Shown piece after piece: positions 23,388 through 30,864 of a stretch of 43,287 nucleotides of DNA. A program made the translations under genes and the position numbers. Below the pieces are notes generated by a model that searched no databases, was not told the DNA's origin, and was given only the letters and a program-made list of their open reading frames with translations. Position 1 is the stretch's first letter. Every line of letters starts with the position of its first letter. Location of the stretch: positions 818-44,104 of the forward strand of contig DBVV01000072.1 of assembly GCA_002308795.1 (NCBI GenBank), written 5' to 3'. This DNA comes from Mageeibacillus sp. UBA1255 (GTDB taxonomy: Bacteria; Bacillota; Clostridia; UBA1212; UBA1255).

Positions 23388-23912
23388 ATGAAAAAAAGGA
23401 AGCTGCTTACAGATATATTCACTGTGGTACTGATGCTGGCGATAGTTGTAGTCGTCCTCGCTTACCTCAACGTTTTTCCGGGTAAGGATGTGAACGAAAA
23501 GGGATCCCTTAACTACGCCATGGTCGCTTACGTGGGTATGCCGCTGGCACTTCTGTCCGTGCTGCTGATAGATCTTATATTCCCTCTGATCGATAACCGT
23601 AAAAGACTGTCTGAACCGGTCTTTATCGTAAAAGTGGTCGCAAAAACTCTGCTGTTCATTGCGGCCGTCGTAGTCGGAGTACTCTTCTTCCTCGTAAACA
23701 TCACTCCTCCGAAGAACGAATTCGTAAAAGTCGGTATCTTCTGCGCCCTTTATTTCGTGCAGTTCCTGATCAACCTCGATCCGCCGCTCAAGAAAAAGCT
23801 TGCCGCCCAGAAAGACAAGCAGGACGATAAAGATTATGAAGATTTCGATGACGATCTGGACGATGACGACGATTTCGACGATGACGATGACGAGAACACG
23901 TCCAAGAAATAA
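23388..23912 (+). CDS. Four-helix membrane protein with a poly-Asp tail
   Basis: 174 residues. Four hydrophobic segments lie at about 10-27, 43-66, 85-104 and 113-130, after a KKRK N-terminus. The tail from 141 is extremely acidic: residues 146-170 are mostly Asp/Glu. Such a tail could bind cations or basic proteins; this is only a suggestion. The family is not recognised. GGAGG lies 9 bases before the ATG at 23388, favouring it over an in-frame ATG at 23367. It has its own promoter and a strong terminator, so it is a single-gene unit. Confidence 0.75.
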   Translation: MKKRKLLTDIFTVVLMLAIVVVVLAYLNVFPGKDVNEKGSLNYAMVAYVGMPLALLSVLLIDLIFPLIDNRKRLSEPVFIVKVVAKTLLFIAAVVVGVLFFLVNITPPKNEFVKVGIFCALYFVQFLINLDPPLKKKLAAQKDKQDDKDYEDFDDDLDDDDDFDDDDDENTSKK

Positions 23913-23938
23913 CTCCGTTGATAAAATGATATTTTCTC

Positions 23939-23967
23939 CGCCGGTGATCCAGCCGGCGTTTTTTTTT
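23939..23967 (+). terminator. Strong Rho-independent terminator
   Basis: CGCCGG (23939-23944) and CCGGCG (23953-23958) form a perfect stem with an 8-base loop, followed by nine T residues. It insulates the aromatic operon from the gene before it. Confidence 0.92.
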
Positions 23968-24031
23968 ACCGGCCGCAACGTGAAGAACGGTATAAAAAAA
24001 GAGAAAAAATAACAAAACGCAAAAAAAGTTC

Positions 24032-24060
24032 TTGACTGCCAAATAAAATATTGTTAAAAT
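24032..24060 (+). promoter_or_regulatory. Promoter of the aromatic amino acid operon
   Basis: TTGACT (24032-24037), 17-base spacer, TAAAAT (24055-24060). Transcription would begin near 24067, leaving a leader of about 295 bases before aroF. Confidence 0.8.
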
Positions 24061-24066
24061 TCCGTC

Positions 24067-24361
24067 AATGCAAGTTCCGCCAGGTTCTTACAGGATTACA
24101 TACTGAATGAAGGTGATGTTGATGCTGAATAATGATCTGAACGCAAACGGCCGTTTCACGTTCGTATATTCTGCATTCTATTTTGCCTCATCGGTACGTA
24201 ACTGGCGATGGCGGAAGTTCTGATCTATTATTCTTATCCGGCGGAATACCGCCGCGGGTCCTGTTATCCCCGTAAAAATCAATACCTGAAACGAGCGCCG
24301 AAGGGACGGATATTGCCCTCCTGCCGCATTGAACGTATATTACATTAACGAGGGAAAAGAC
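24067..24361 (+). other. 5' leader of the aromatic operon, candidate attenuator
   Basis: This untranslated stretch holds the leader peptide gene (24116-24223) and several possible RNA pairings after it. A perfect 6-bp hairpin CGGCGG/CCGCCG with loop AATA lies at 24239-24254. GGCGG at 24210-24214, inside the Trp-codon region, could pair with the same CCGCC. CCCTC at 24316-24320 can pair with GAGGG at 24350-24354, the aroF ribosome site, while AGGG at 24302-24305 can pair with CCCT at 24316-24319 and free it. No T-tract follows the hairpins, so translational control or Rho-linked control fits better than a classical terminator. The structures were found by eye and not folded. No T-box sequence is present. 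Confidence 0.5.
24116..24223 (+). CDS. Aromatic-rich leader peptide
   Basis: A 35-codon reading frame with GAAGGTG just before its ATG. An alternative ATG lies at 24122. The second half is packed with aromatic codons: Phe at 14, 16, 21, 23 and 35, Tyr at 18 and 22, Trp at 30 and 32 (RFTFVYSAFYF then NWRWRKF). It ends 138 bases before aroF, the first enzyme of aromatic synthesis, and is preceded by a good promoter and a strong terminator of the earlier gene. This is the pattern of ribosome-mediated attenuation, as in pheL or trpL, with all three end products represented. Stalling at the Phe/Tyr or the Trp codons would report on different amino acids. Confidence 0.75.
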   Translation: MLMLNNDLNANGRFTFVYSAFYFASSVRNWRWRKF

Positions 24362-25363
24362 ATGATAGTTGTCCTTAAATCAAACGTAAACGAAAACAGA
24401 CGCAAACAGCTGATAGACTGGCTCGAATCCCAGGAACTCAGAGTGCATATTTCCACCGGAGAATATCAAACGGTCCTGGGACTGATCGGAGACACTTCAA
24501 AGGTCGATATGGAGCTCATCGAGAGCCTCGACATAGTTGAATCGGTAAAGAGAGTTTCGGAAACTTTTAAACGGTGCAACAGAAAATTTCATCCGGACGA
24601 TACTGTCGTTGACGTGGCAGGTGTAAAGATCGGGGGAGGAAATTTCTGCATGATCGCAGGTCCGTGCTCCGTTGAGACCGAGGAACAGATCGTTTCGGTG
24701 GCAAAGGCTGTAAAAGCGTCCGGGGCCAATATTCTGAGAGGCGGAGCGTTTAAACCAAGGACCTCTCCTTACGATTTTCAGGGGCTTAAAGCGACCGGAC
24801 TCGAACTGCTGAAAATTGCAAGGCAGGAGACAGGCCTGCCGATCGTATCAGAGATAATGAGCGCACACGACCTTAAACTGTTCGAAGACGTCGATATCCT
24901 TCAGGTAGGCGCACGCAACATGCAGAACTTCGATCTGCTGATCGAGCTCGGTCACTTCGGAAAACCTGTCCTGTTAAAGCGCGGCCTGGCAAATACGCTG
25001 AAAGAACTGCTCATGAGCGCTGAATATATTATGGCGGGCGGTAACGAGCAGGTCATCCTCTGCGAGCGCGGGATAAGGACGTTCTCGGATTACTACAGAA
25101 ACACTCTTGACGTATCCGCGGTACCGATGCTGCACGAACTGTCGCACCTTCCCGTCATCGTTGACCCCAGCCACGCCACCGGAATAGCGCGGATGGTGCC
25201 TCCGATGGCATTGTCGGCCGTGGCCGCCGGAGCGGACGGACTTATCATCGAAGTCCATAACGATCCGATCCACGCTCTTTGCGACGGAGCTCAGTCTCTG
25301 AGACCGGAAGAATACGACGCGCTGGCCGGAAAGGTCAGGCGCGTAAGGGAGGCAATGCGATGA
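24362..25363 (+). CDS. aroF: 3-deoxy-7-phosphoheptulonate (DAHP) synthase with N-terminal regulatory domain
   Basis: 333 residues, of the AroA-beta (KDO8P-synthase-like) type. Residues 1-75 are a ferredoxin-like domain that mediates feedback inhibition in the Thermotoga enzyme. The catalytic barrel follows, with AGPCSVE at 99-105 (metal-binding Cys102) and RGGAFKPRTSPYDFQG at 126-141 for PEP/E4P binding. It condenses phosphoenolpyruvate and erythrose 4-phosphate, the first committed step of the shikimate pathway. GAGGG lies 7 bases before the ATG at 24362. The stop overlaps tyrA by ATGA. It is the first enzyme gene of the operon behind the leader peptide. Confidence 0.95.
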   Translation: MIVVLKSNVNENRRKQLIDWLESQELRVHISTGEYQTVLGLIGDTSKVDMELIESLDIVESVKRVSETFKRCNRKFHPDDTVVDVAGVKIGGGNFCMIAGPCSVETEEQIVSVAKAVKASGANILRGGAFKPRTSPYDFQGLKATGLELLKIARQETGLPIVSEIMSAHDLKLFEDVDILQVGARNMQNFDLLIELGHFGKPVLLKRGLANTLKELLMSAEYIMAGGNEQVILCERGIRTFSDYYRNTLDVSAVPMLHELSHLPVIVDPSHATGIARMVPPMALSAVAAGADGLIIEVHNDPIHALCDGAQSLRPEEYDALAGKVRRVREAMR

Positions 25364-26193
25364 CAGCAGGTATCGTCGGGCTCGGACTTATAGGCGGGTC
25401 TTTTGCAAAAGCGTACGCGAAAGAAGGGCACAGAGTGCTGGGGGCAAACAGAAGCCGTCAGGTGCTCGATTTTGCGATCCTTTCAGGAGACGTACACGAC
25501 GAACTTACCGCGGACAATATCTCCGGGTGCGATATCGTTATCATCTGCCTTTACCCGGAAGCGGCTATCTCATACCTCGATAAAATGGGCCGTTTCATTG
25601 GCGATAAGCCCGTCGTGATCGACGCGTGCGGCACGAAGCGTCTGGTAGTCGAAGGCTGCTCGAAACTCGCCGAAAAATACGGTTTTACGTACGTAGGGGG
25701 CCATCCTATGGCCGGGACGCAGTATTCAGGCTACAAATACGCGAAAGCAAATATGTTCTCAGGCGCACCGATGGTGCTCGTACCGAGCGGATCTCCGGAT
25801 ATAGAATTACTATCAAGACTTAAAGAACTGCTCGCTCCGGCCGGATTCGGAAAATATACGGTGACCACCGCCGAAAAGCACGACGAAATGATCGCTTTCA
25901 CATCGCAGCTCGCGCACGTAGTATCGAACGCGTACGTAAAAAGCCCGTCATCAAAGAATCACAAAGGCATTTCCGCAGGCAGCTACAAGGACCTTACGAG
26001 AGTAGCGTGGCTGAACCCGGAGATGTGGGCGGAACTGTTCCTGGAAAATTCGGACAATCTTTCCCGGGAACTCGGCGGTCTTATAGAGGAGCTTAACAAA
26101 TATAAAGCGGCGATAGATTCCGGCGACAGGGAAACGCTGGTAAAACTGCTCGCCGATGGCAGAAGGATGAAAGAGGAGGCTGACGGAAGATGA
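25360..26193 (+). CDS. tyrA: Prephenate dehydrogenase
   Basis: 277 residues, near the short end of the family, without a C-terminal ACT domain. The NAD-binding motif GLGLIGGSFA is at 7-16, and GGHPMAGT at 113-120 carries the catalytic His115. It oxidatively decarboxylates prephenate to 4-hydroxyphenylpyruvate for tyrosine. GGGAGG sits upstream of the ATG, which overlaps the aroF stop by ATGA. The start further upstream would overlap aroF by 85 bases and is not used. Without an ACT domain, tyrosine feedback must act elsewhere, such as DAHP synthase or the leader peptide. Confidence 0.93.
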   Translation: MTAGIVGLGLIGGSFAKAYAKEGHRVLGANRSRQVLDFAILSGDVHDELTADNISGCDIVIICLYPEAAISYLDKMGRFIGDKPVVIDACGTKRLVVEGCSKLAEKYGFTYVGGHPMAGTQYSGYKYAKANMFSGAPMVLVPSGSPDIELLSRLKELLAPAGFGKYTVTTAEKHDEMIAFTSQLAHVVSNAYVKSPSSKNHKGISAGSYKDLTRVAWLNPEMWAELFLENSDNLSRELGGLIEELNKYKAAIDSGDRETLVKLLADGRRMKEEADGR

Positions 26194-27248
26194 AAAAAAT
26201 ACACGTAAACGTTTCCGCCGGCTACGACGTGATCATCGGCGAAGATCTTTTAAAAGACGCAGGGCAGTATGTAAAAGAGCTTGGCGGGGCCGGAAAAGTA
26301 TTGCTCGTATCGGACGACACAGTATTCGGACTTTATGGAGATATTGTCACCGCGAGCATTGAAAACGCCGGAATCGCTGTCAACGCATTCGTATTCCCGC
26401 ACGGCGAAGGCTCCAAAAATATTGAAACTTATTCGCGCCTGCTCGAAAAGGCGCTATCGGACAATATCAAAAGAAACGACATTTTCGTTGCCCTCGGCGG
26501 AGGTGTAACGGGCGATATCACGGGCTTTGCGGCGGCAACGTTTAAGCGCGGTGTGAGGTTCGTGCAGCTGCCGACGACGCTGCTCGCTGCCGTTGACGCC
26601 TCGGTAGGCGGAAAGACTGCGATCGACCTTCCCGGCGGTAAAAATCAGGTCGGGGCGTTCCACCAGCCTTCGCTCGTGCTGTGCGATACTCTGACTCTCG
26701 CTACGCTTCCTGACGAACAGTACCGCTCCGGAATGGCAGAGGCAATAAAGACCGCAATGATAGCGGACGAAGCGCTTTTTTCAAAGCTCGAGAATTCCGG
26801 ATTCAGGCAGAACGCCGAAGAACTTATCGCCTCATGCGTAGATATAAAACGCAGATTCGTCGAAGCGGATGAGCGCGACACAGGGGCGAGAATGATGCTG
26901 AATTTCGGCCACACGTTCGCACACGCTATCGAAGCCGCATCAGGATATAACGTACTGCACGGCTTTGCAGTGGCTGCCGGGATGGCGGTAATAACGAGAA
27001 GTGCGTGCAACAGGGGATATTGCGGCGATGACGTTCCCGCAAGGCTCGAGCGCGTGCTTTCGGCAAACGGACTGCCGATCGATACTGAGTATTCGGGTGA
27101 CGTGCTGCTGCCGTACATTTACGGTGATAAAAAGGCCGAGACTGACCGCATCAATATAGTGCTCCCGAGAGGGATCGGTGAGTGTGAGATCAGAAAATTC
27201 GGGCTCGAAGAGATCGAAGAACTGATGCCGGACGGAGGAATACGATGA
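26190..27248 (+). CDS. aroB: 3-dehydroquinate synthase
   Basis: 352 residues, full length. The NAD-binding GGGVTGD is at 103-109, LPTTLLAAVDASVGGKT at 127-143 forms the substrate site, and FGHTFAHAIE near 240 holds metal-binding His residues. It converts DAHP to 3-dehydroquinate, the second step. ATGA overlaps couple it to tyrA before and aroA after. Confidence 0.96.
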   Translation: MKKIHVNVSAGYDVIIGEDLLKDAGQYVKELGGAGKVLLVSDDTVFGLYGDIVTASIENAGIAVNAFVFPHGEGSKNIETYSRLLEKALSDNIKRNDIFVALGGGVTGDITGFAAATFKRGVRFVQLPTTLLAAVDASVGGKTAIDLPGGKNQVGAFHQPSLVLCDTLTLATLPDEQYRSGMAEAIKTAMIADEALFSKLENSGFRQNAEELIASCVDIKRRFVEADERDTGARMMLNFGHTFAHAIEAASGYNVLHGFAVAAGMAVITRSACNRGYCGDDVPARLERVLSANGLPIDTEYSGDVLLPYIYGDKKAETDRINIVLPRGIGECEIRKFGLEEIEELMPDGGIR

Positions 27249-28612
27249 ACAAAAAACCGTCTGAAAACGGAATATCGTTCGCAGAAGACGGAAGATCCGT
27301 GACGGTCATGCCCGGATCGCGTTCCGGCACAGCATACGTGCCTTCGTCGAAATCAGTTGCCCACCGCATGCTCATATGCGCGGCACTGTCGGGCAGCAGG
27401 ACGGAGATCACGATACGCGAAAAGTCGAAAGACATTGACGCCACCGTATCCTGCTTAAAAGCGCTCGGTGCAGTAATAACCGAGAGCACTGAAGGAAACG
27501 ATACGCACTTCGTTATTGATCCTATCGGGCGAGGCGGTCAATGCAACAGTGAGCAGGTAAGCCTTAACGTGGGCGAGAGCGGGTCGACTTTAAGATTCCT
27601 TGTCCCAGTCGTGTGCGCGCTCGGAAAAATGGCCGTGTTCACGATGGAAGGCAGGCTTCCTGAAAGACCGATGGACGCTCTACTGGACGCGCTTTCAGGC
27701 GGCGGAGGAACGTTTTCGAGATGCGGCAATGAATTGTTTGTCAGCGGCAGGCTGCGCTCCGGATCATATTCGCTTCCCGGCAATATTTCGTCTCAGTTCA
27801 TCACCGGCATGCTGCTTGCGCTGCCTCTTCTGGAAGGCGTCAGCACGCTTACGATCGAAGGCAAAACAGAGTCGCAGGATTACATAAAACTTACTGAAGA
27901 CGCGCTTAGAAAATCCGGTATCGAATTCAGCTTTGCTGGCGGACAATACACGGTCCCCGGATGTCAGCGCTATTCACTTTCGGGCGGGCATTTTATTGAG
28001 GGCGACTGGTCCGGCGCTGCTTTCCTGCTTTGTGAGGGCGGGGCGTCCGTAAACGGCATCACGGTCTGCGGCCTCAGAGCGGATTCGGCGCAGGGTGATA
28101 AGAGAATTATTGACGTCCTTCGTGCTTTCGGAGCCTCGGTGGAACAGACGGATGACAGTGTGACGGTACGCAAAAAAACACTTCGCGGCATTGACGCAGA
28201 CGCATCCGGAATACCCGACCTTGTCCCTGCCATAGCCGCGCTCGCAGCCGTTTCGGAAGGCATCACACGCATCACCGGCGCCGCGAGACTCAGGCTTAAA
28301 GAATCCGACAGGCTCATTTCGACGGCGTCAATGATAAAATCGATCGGGGGAGAGGCGTTCACACAGCCTGACGGGCTCGTGATAGCAGGCAGAAGCGCAC
28401 TTTCGGGCGGATCCGTCGATTCGTTCGGCGACCACCGGATCGCGATGGCTGCGGCAATATCCGCCGCTCGTGCAAAAGGTCCTGTCGTAATATCCGATCC
28501 GTGCTGCGTCTCTAAATCTTTCCCGGATTTCTGGGACGTACTTAAAAACGATATCACGCTCGAGCGCGGGACAGGCTGCGGGTGCCTGAAGGAGGCCGGA
28601 GAAAATGAATAA
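27245..28612 (+). CDS. aroA: 3-phosphoshikimate 1-carboxyvinyltransferase (EPSP synthase)
   Basis: 455 residues, slightly longer than the 430 of typical enzymes because of an N-terminal extension. Key segments are PSSKSVAHR with Lys36, GESGSTLRFL at 110-119 (where E. coli has GNAGTAMR), RPMDALLDAL at 141-150, and LKESDRL near 350. It joins PEP to shikimate 3-phosphate. The glyphosate-binding loop differs from the class I form, so inhibitor response cannot be assumed. It overlaps aroB by 4 and aroC by 8 bases. Confidence 0.95.
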   Translation: MNKKPSENGISFAEDGRSVTVMPGSRSGTAYVPSSKSVAHRMLICAALSGSRTEITIREKSKDIDATVSCLKALGAVITESTEGNDTHFVIDPIGRGGQCNSEQVSLNVGESGSTLRFLVPVVCALGKMAVFTMEGRLPERPMDALLDALSGGGGTFSRCGNELFVSGRLRSGSYSLPGNISSQFITGMLLALPLLEGVSTLTIEGKTESQDYIKLTEDALRKSGIEFSFAGGQYTVPGCQRYSLSGGHFIEGDWSGAAFLLCEGGASVNGITVCGLRADSAQGDKRIIDVLRAFGASVEQTDDSVTVRKKTLRGIDADASGIPDLVPAIAALAAVSEGITRITGAARLRLKESDRLISTASMIKSIGGEAFTQPDGLVIAGRSALSGGSVDSFGDHRIAMAAAISAARAKGPVVISDPCCVSKSFPDFWDVLKNDITLERGTGCGCLKEAGENE

Positions 28613-29675
28613 TACTTACGGAGAAAATATAAAATTGACGATATTCGGCCAGTCGCATTCAGAAGCGATAGGAATGACGCTCGAAGGCATACCCGCCGGA
28701 CTGGATATTGACGAAACCGAACTTATGCGTTTTATGGAACGCAGGGCGCCCGGAAGAAACAGCTATTCCACGCCGCGCTTCGAGGCAGACAGACCGGAAT
28801 TTCTGAGTGGCATTAAAGACGGAAAAACGTGCGGAGGTCCCATTTCAGCAATCATTCGCAACACAAACACGAGGCCTTCGGATTACGCTAAATTAAAGAA
28901 TGTTCCGAGACCAGGCCACGCTGACTACACCGCGTTCGTTAAATACGGCGGAAAAGCAGATATGTCAGGCGGAGGACAGTTCTCGGGCAGGCTGACTGCC
29001 CCCATGTGCATCGCAGGAGGGATCTGCAAACAGCTTCTGGAAGCGAAGCACATAAGTATCATCTCGCGCATCTGTTCCATCGGCGTCGTTGAAGACGAAG
29101 GCGAACTTTCGGAAGATATCTCCGAAAAAGCATTCCCGACGGTAAGCGATACGGCGGGTCAGATGATGCAGGAAGCGATACTCAAAGCGAAGGCGGAAGG
29201 GGATTCGCTCGGCGGAGTAATAGAATGTACCGTGCTGGGACTCGGAGCAGGGATCGGCGGGCCGCTGTTCGGCGGGATGGAGAGCCGCATATCCTCGATC
29301 GTTTTCGGGATACCGGCGGTCAAGGGAATCGAATTCGGCGCGGGATTCGGTGCTTCGAAGCTCAGGGGCAGCGAGAACAACGACGCATTCTACTATGACA
29401 ACGGCATTGTCCGAACGCGTACGAACAATGCGGGCGGAATACTGGGCGGTATCACAGACGGAATGCCGCTTACGTTCCGCGCAGCATTCAAACCCACGCC
29501 GTCGATAGCGAAGGAGCAGGAAAGCATTGACCTCGAAACACGCACGGGAGCGACGCTGAAAATAGAAGGCAGACACGATCCGTGTATTGTCCCGAGAGCA
29601 CTGGCGTGTGTGGAAGCGGCAGCGGCGATAGCTGTGTACGACGCGCTCGCAGGAGAGGCAAACGACAGGAAATAA
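28605..29675 (+). CDS. aroC: Chorismate synthase
   Basis: 356 residues. FGQSHSEAIGMTLEGIPAG at 14-32 includes His18, and RRAPGRNSYSTPRFEADRPE near 47-66 is the FMN/EPSP signature. SGGGQFSGRLTAP near 125-137 and GRHDPCIVPRA near 325 complete the family. It makes chorismate from EPSP and needs reduced FMN. It overlaps aroA by 8 bases; the gap to pheA is 21 bases. Confidence 0.96.
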   Translation: MNNTYGENIKLTIFGQSHSEAIGMTLEGIPAGLDIDETELMRFMERRAPGRNSYSTPRFEADRPEFLSGIKDGKTCGGPISAIIRNTNTRPSDYAKLKNVPRPGHADYTAFVKYGGKADMSGGGQFSGRLTAPMCIAGGICKQLLEAKHISIISRICSIGVVEDEGELSEDISEKAFPTVSDTAGQMMQEAILKAKAEGDSLGGVIECTVLGLGAGIGGPLFGGMESRISSIVFGIPAVKGIEFGAGFGASKLRGSENNDAFYYDNGIVRTRTNNAGGILGGITDGMPLTFRAAFKPTPSIAKEQESIDLETRTGATLKIEGRHDPCIVPRALACVEAAAAIAVYDALAGEANDRK

Positions 29676-29696
29676 GACCGGAAGGAACGACTCTAA

Positions 29697-30863
29697 ATGG
29701 ATGTTTTGAAAGAAAAAAAGCCGGATATGACCGAATATAGAAAACAGATCGACGAAGTTGACGGCGAGCTCCTCAAACTGTTCGAAAAGCGCATGGAGAT
29801 CGTTAAAAACATCGGCGAATACAAGCGCGAGCACGGGCTCGGAGTTTTTGACGCAAAACGCGAACAGGATAAACTTGCCCGCGCGGTGGAAGGCGTTCCG
29901 GAAGAGCTTAAAGGTCAGTCAGTGCTGCTTTTAAGGCTCATGTTCGAGCTCAGCCGCTCATATCAGCAGAACATTATGGGTCTGTCCGGCGATCTTTGCA
30001 AAAAGATAAGTGGCGCAATAAACGGGAGCGAGAAGTTTTTGCCTGAATTTGCGCCTGTCGCGTGCCAGGGAGTTGAAGGTACCAACTCTCAGTACGCCTG
30101 CCTGAAACTGTTCAAAAACCCGAATATAATGTATTTTTCAAGCTTCGAATCGGTGTTCGGCGCGATCGAAAAAGGGCTCTGCAAATACGGCATTGTCCCG
30201 GTAGAAAACAGCTTCGCCGGAACAGTGAACACGGTGTACGACCTTATGATGAACCATAAGTTTTATATTGTCCGCAGCGCCAGAATGAAGATCTCGCACA
30301 GCCTGCTAGCAAGGCCCGGGACGCGGCTGGAAGATATAAAAGAGGTTTACTCGCATCCTCAGGCGCTGATGCAGTGTTCGGACTTTTTGAATTCGCTCTC
30401 GGGCGTAAGGCAGATCCCGTACGAAAACACGGCGCTCGCGGCGAAACTCGTATCGGAGAGCGGGAGGAACGATATCGCGGCGCTGTCGAATCCGGAATGT
30501 GCGAGATATTACGGGCTCGAATGCTTAAAACAGGCCGCAGAGAACAAGGACAATAACTATACCCGTTTCGTGTGTATTACGCGCCATCTCGAGATCCTTC
30601 CCGGTGCGAACCGCACGAGCCTTATGGTAACGCTTCCTCACGAACAGGGGAGCCTTTACAAACTGCTGTCGAGGTTCTACGCGCTCGGGATCAATCTCCT
30701 GAAACTTGAGAGCCGCCCTATACCTGAACGCGAGTTTGAATTTATGTTCTATTTCGACCTCGACGTTTCGGTGTACGCGCCGGAATTCCTGAAACTGATA
30801 GCCGAATTGCCCTCCGCGTGCGAAAGCTTTACGTACCTGGGCAGCTACAGCGAGGTGGTCTGA
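29697..30863 (+). CDS. pheA: Bifunctional chorismate mutase / prephenate dehydratase
   Basis: 388 residues with three domains: AroQ-type chorismate mutase (about 10-95, containing YRKQIDEVDGELLKLFEKR and YKREHGLGVFDAKRE), prephenate dehydratase (about 108-285, ending at NNYTRFVCI with the catalytic Thr-Arg-Phe), and an ACT domain (about 298-388) with KLESRPIP, the ESRP motif of phenylalanine binding. It takes chorismate to phenylpyruvate and is probably inhibited by Phe. GGAAGGAAC precedes the ATG. The next start comes one base after its stop. It also supplies prephenate to tyrA, which lacks its own mutase. Confidence 0.95.
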   Translation: MDVLKEKKPDMTEYRKQIDEVDGELLKLFEKRMEIVKNIGEYKREHGLGVFDAKREQDKLARAVEGVPEELKGQSVLLLRLMFELSRSYQQNIMGLSGDLCKKISGAINGSEKFLPEFAPVACQGVEGTNSQYACLKLFKNPNIMYFSSFESVFGAIEKGLCKYGIVPVENSFAGTVNTVYDLMMNHKFYIVRSARMKISHSLLARPGTRLEDIKEVYSHPQALMQCSDFLNSLSGVRQIPYENTALAAKLVSESGRNDIAALSNPECARYYGLECLKQAAENKDNNYTRFVCITRHLEILPGANRTSLMVTLPHEQGSLYKLLSRFYALGINLLKLESRPIPEREFEFMFYFDLDVSVYAPEFLKLIAELPSACESFTYLGSYSEVV

Positions 30864-30864
30864 T

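Noticed and set aside
24067..24361. T-box riboswitch before aroF
   Set aside because: No AGGGTGG-type T-box sequence is present, and an aromatic leader peptide explains the region better.
24221..24361. Classical transcription attenuator before aroF
   Set aside because: Hairpins are present but none is followed by a run of T residues.
24329..24361. Upstream ATG extending DAHP synthase by 11 residues
   Set aside because: The ribosome site GAGGG lies after it and immediately before the ATG at 24362.
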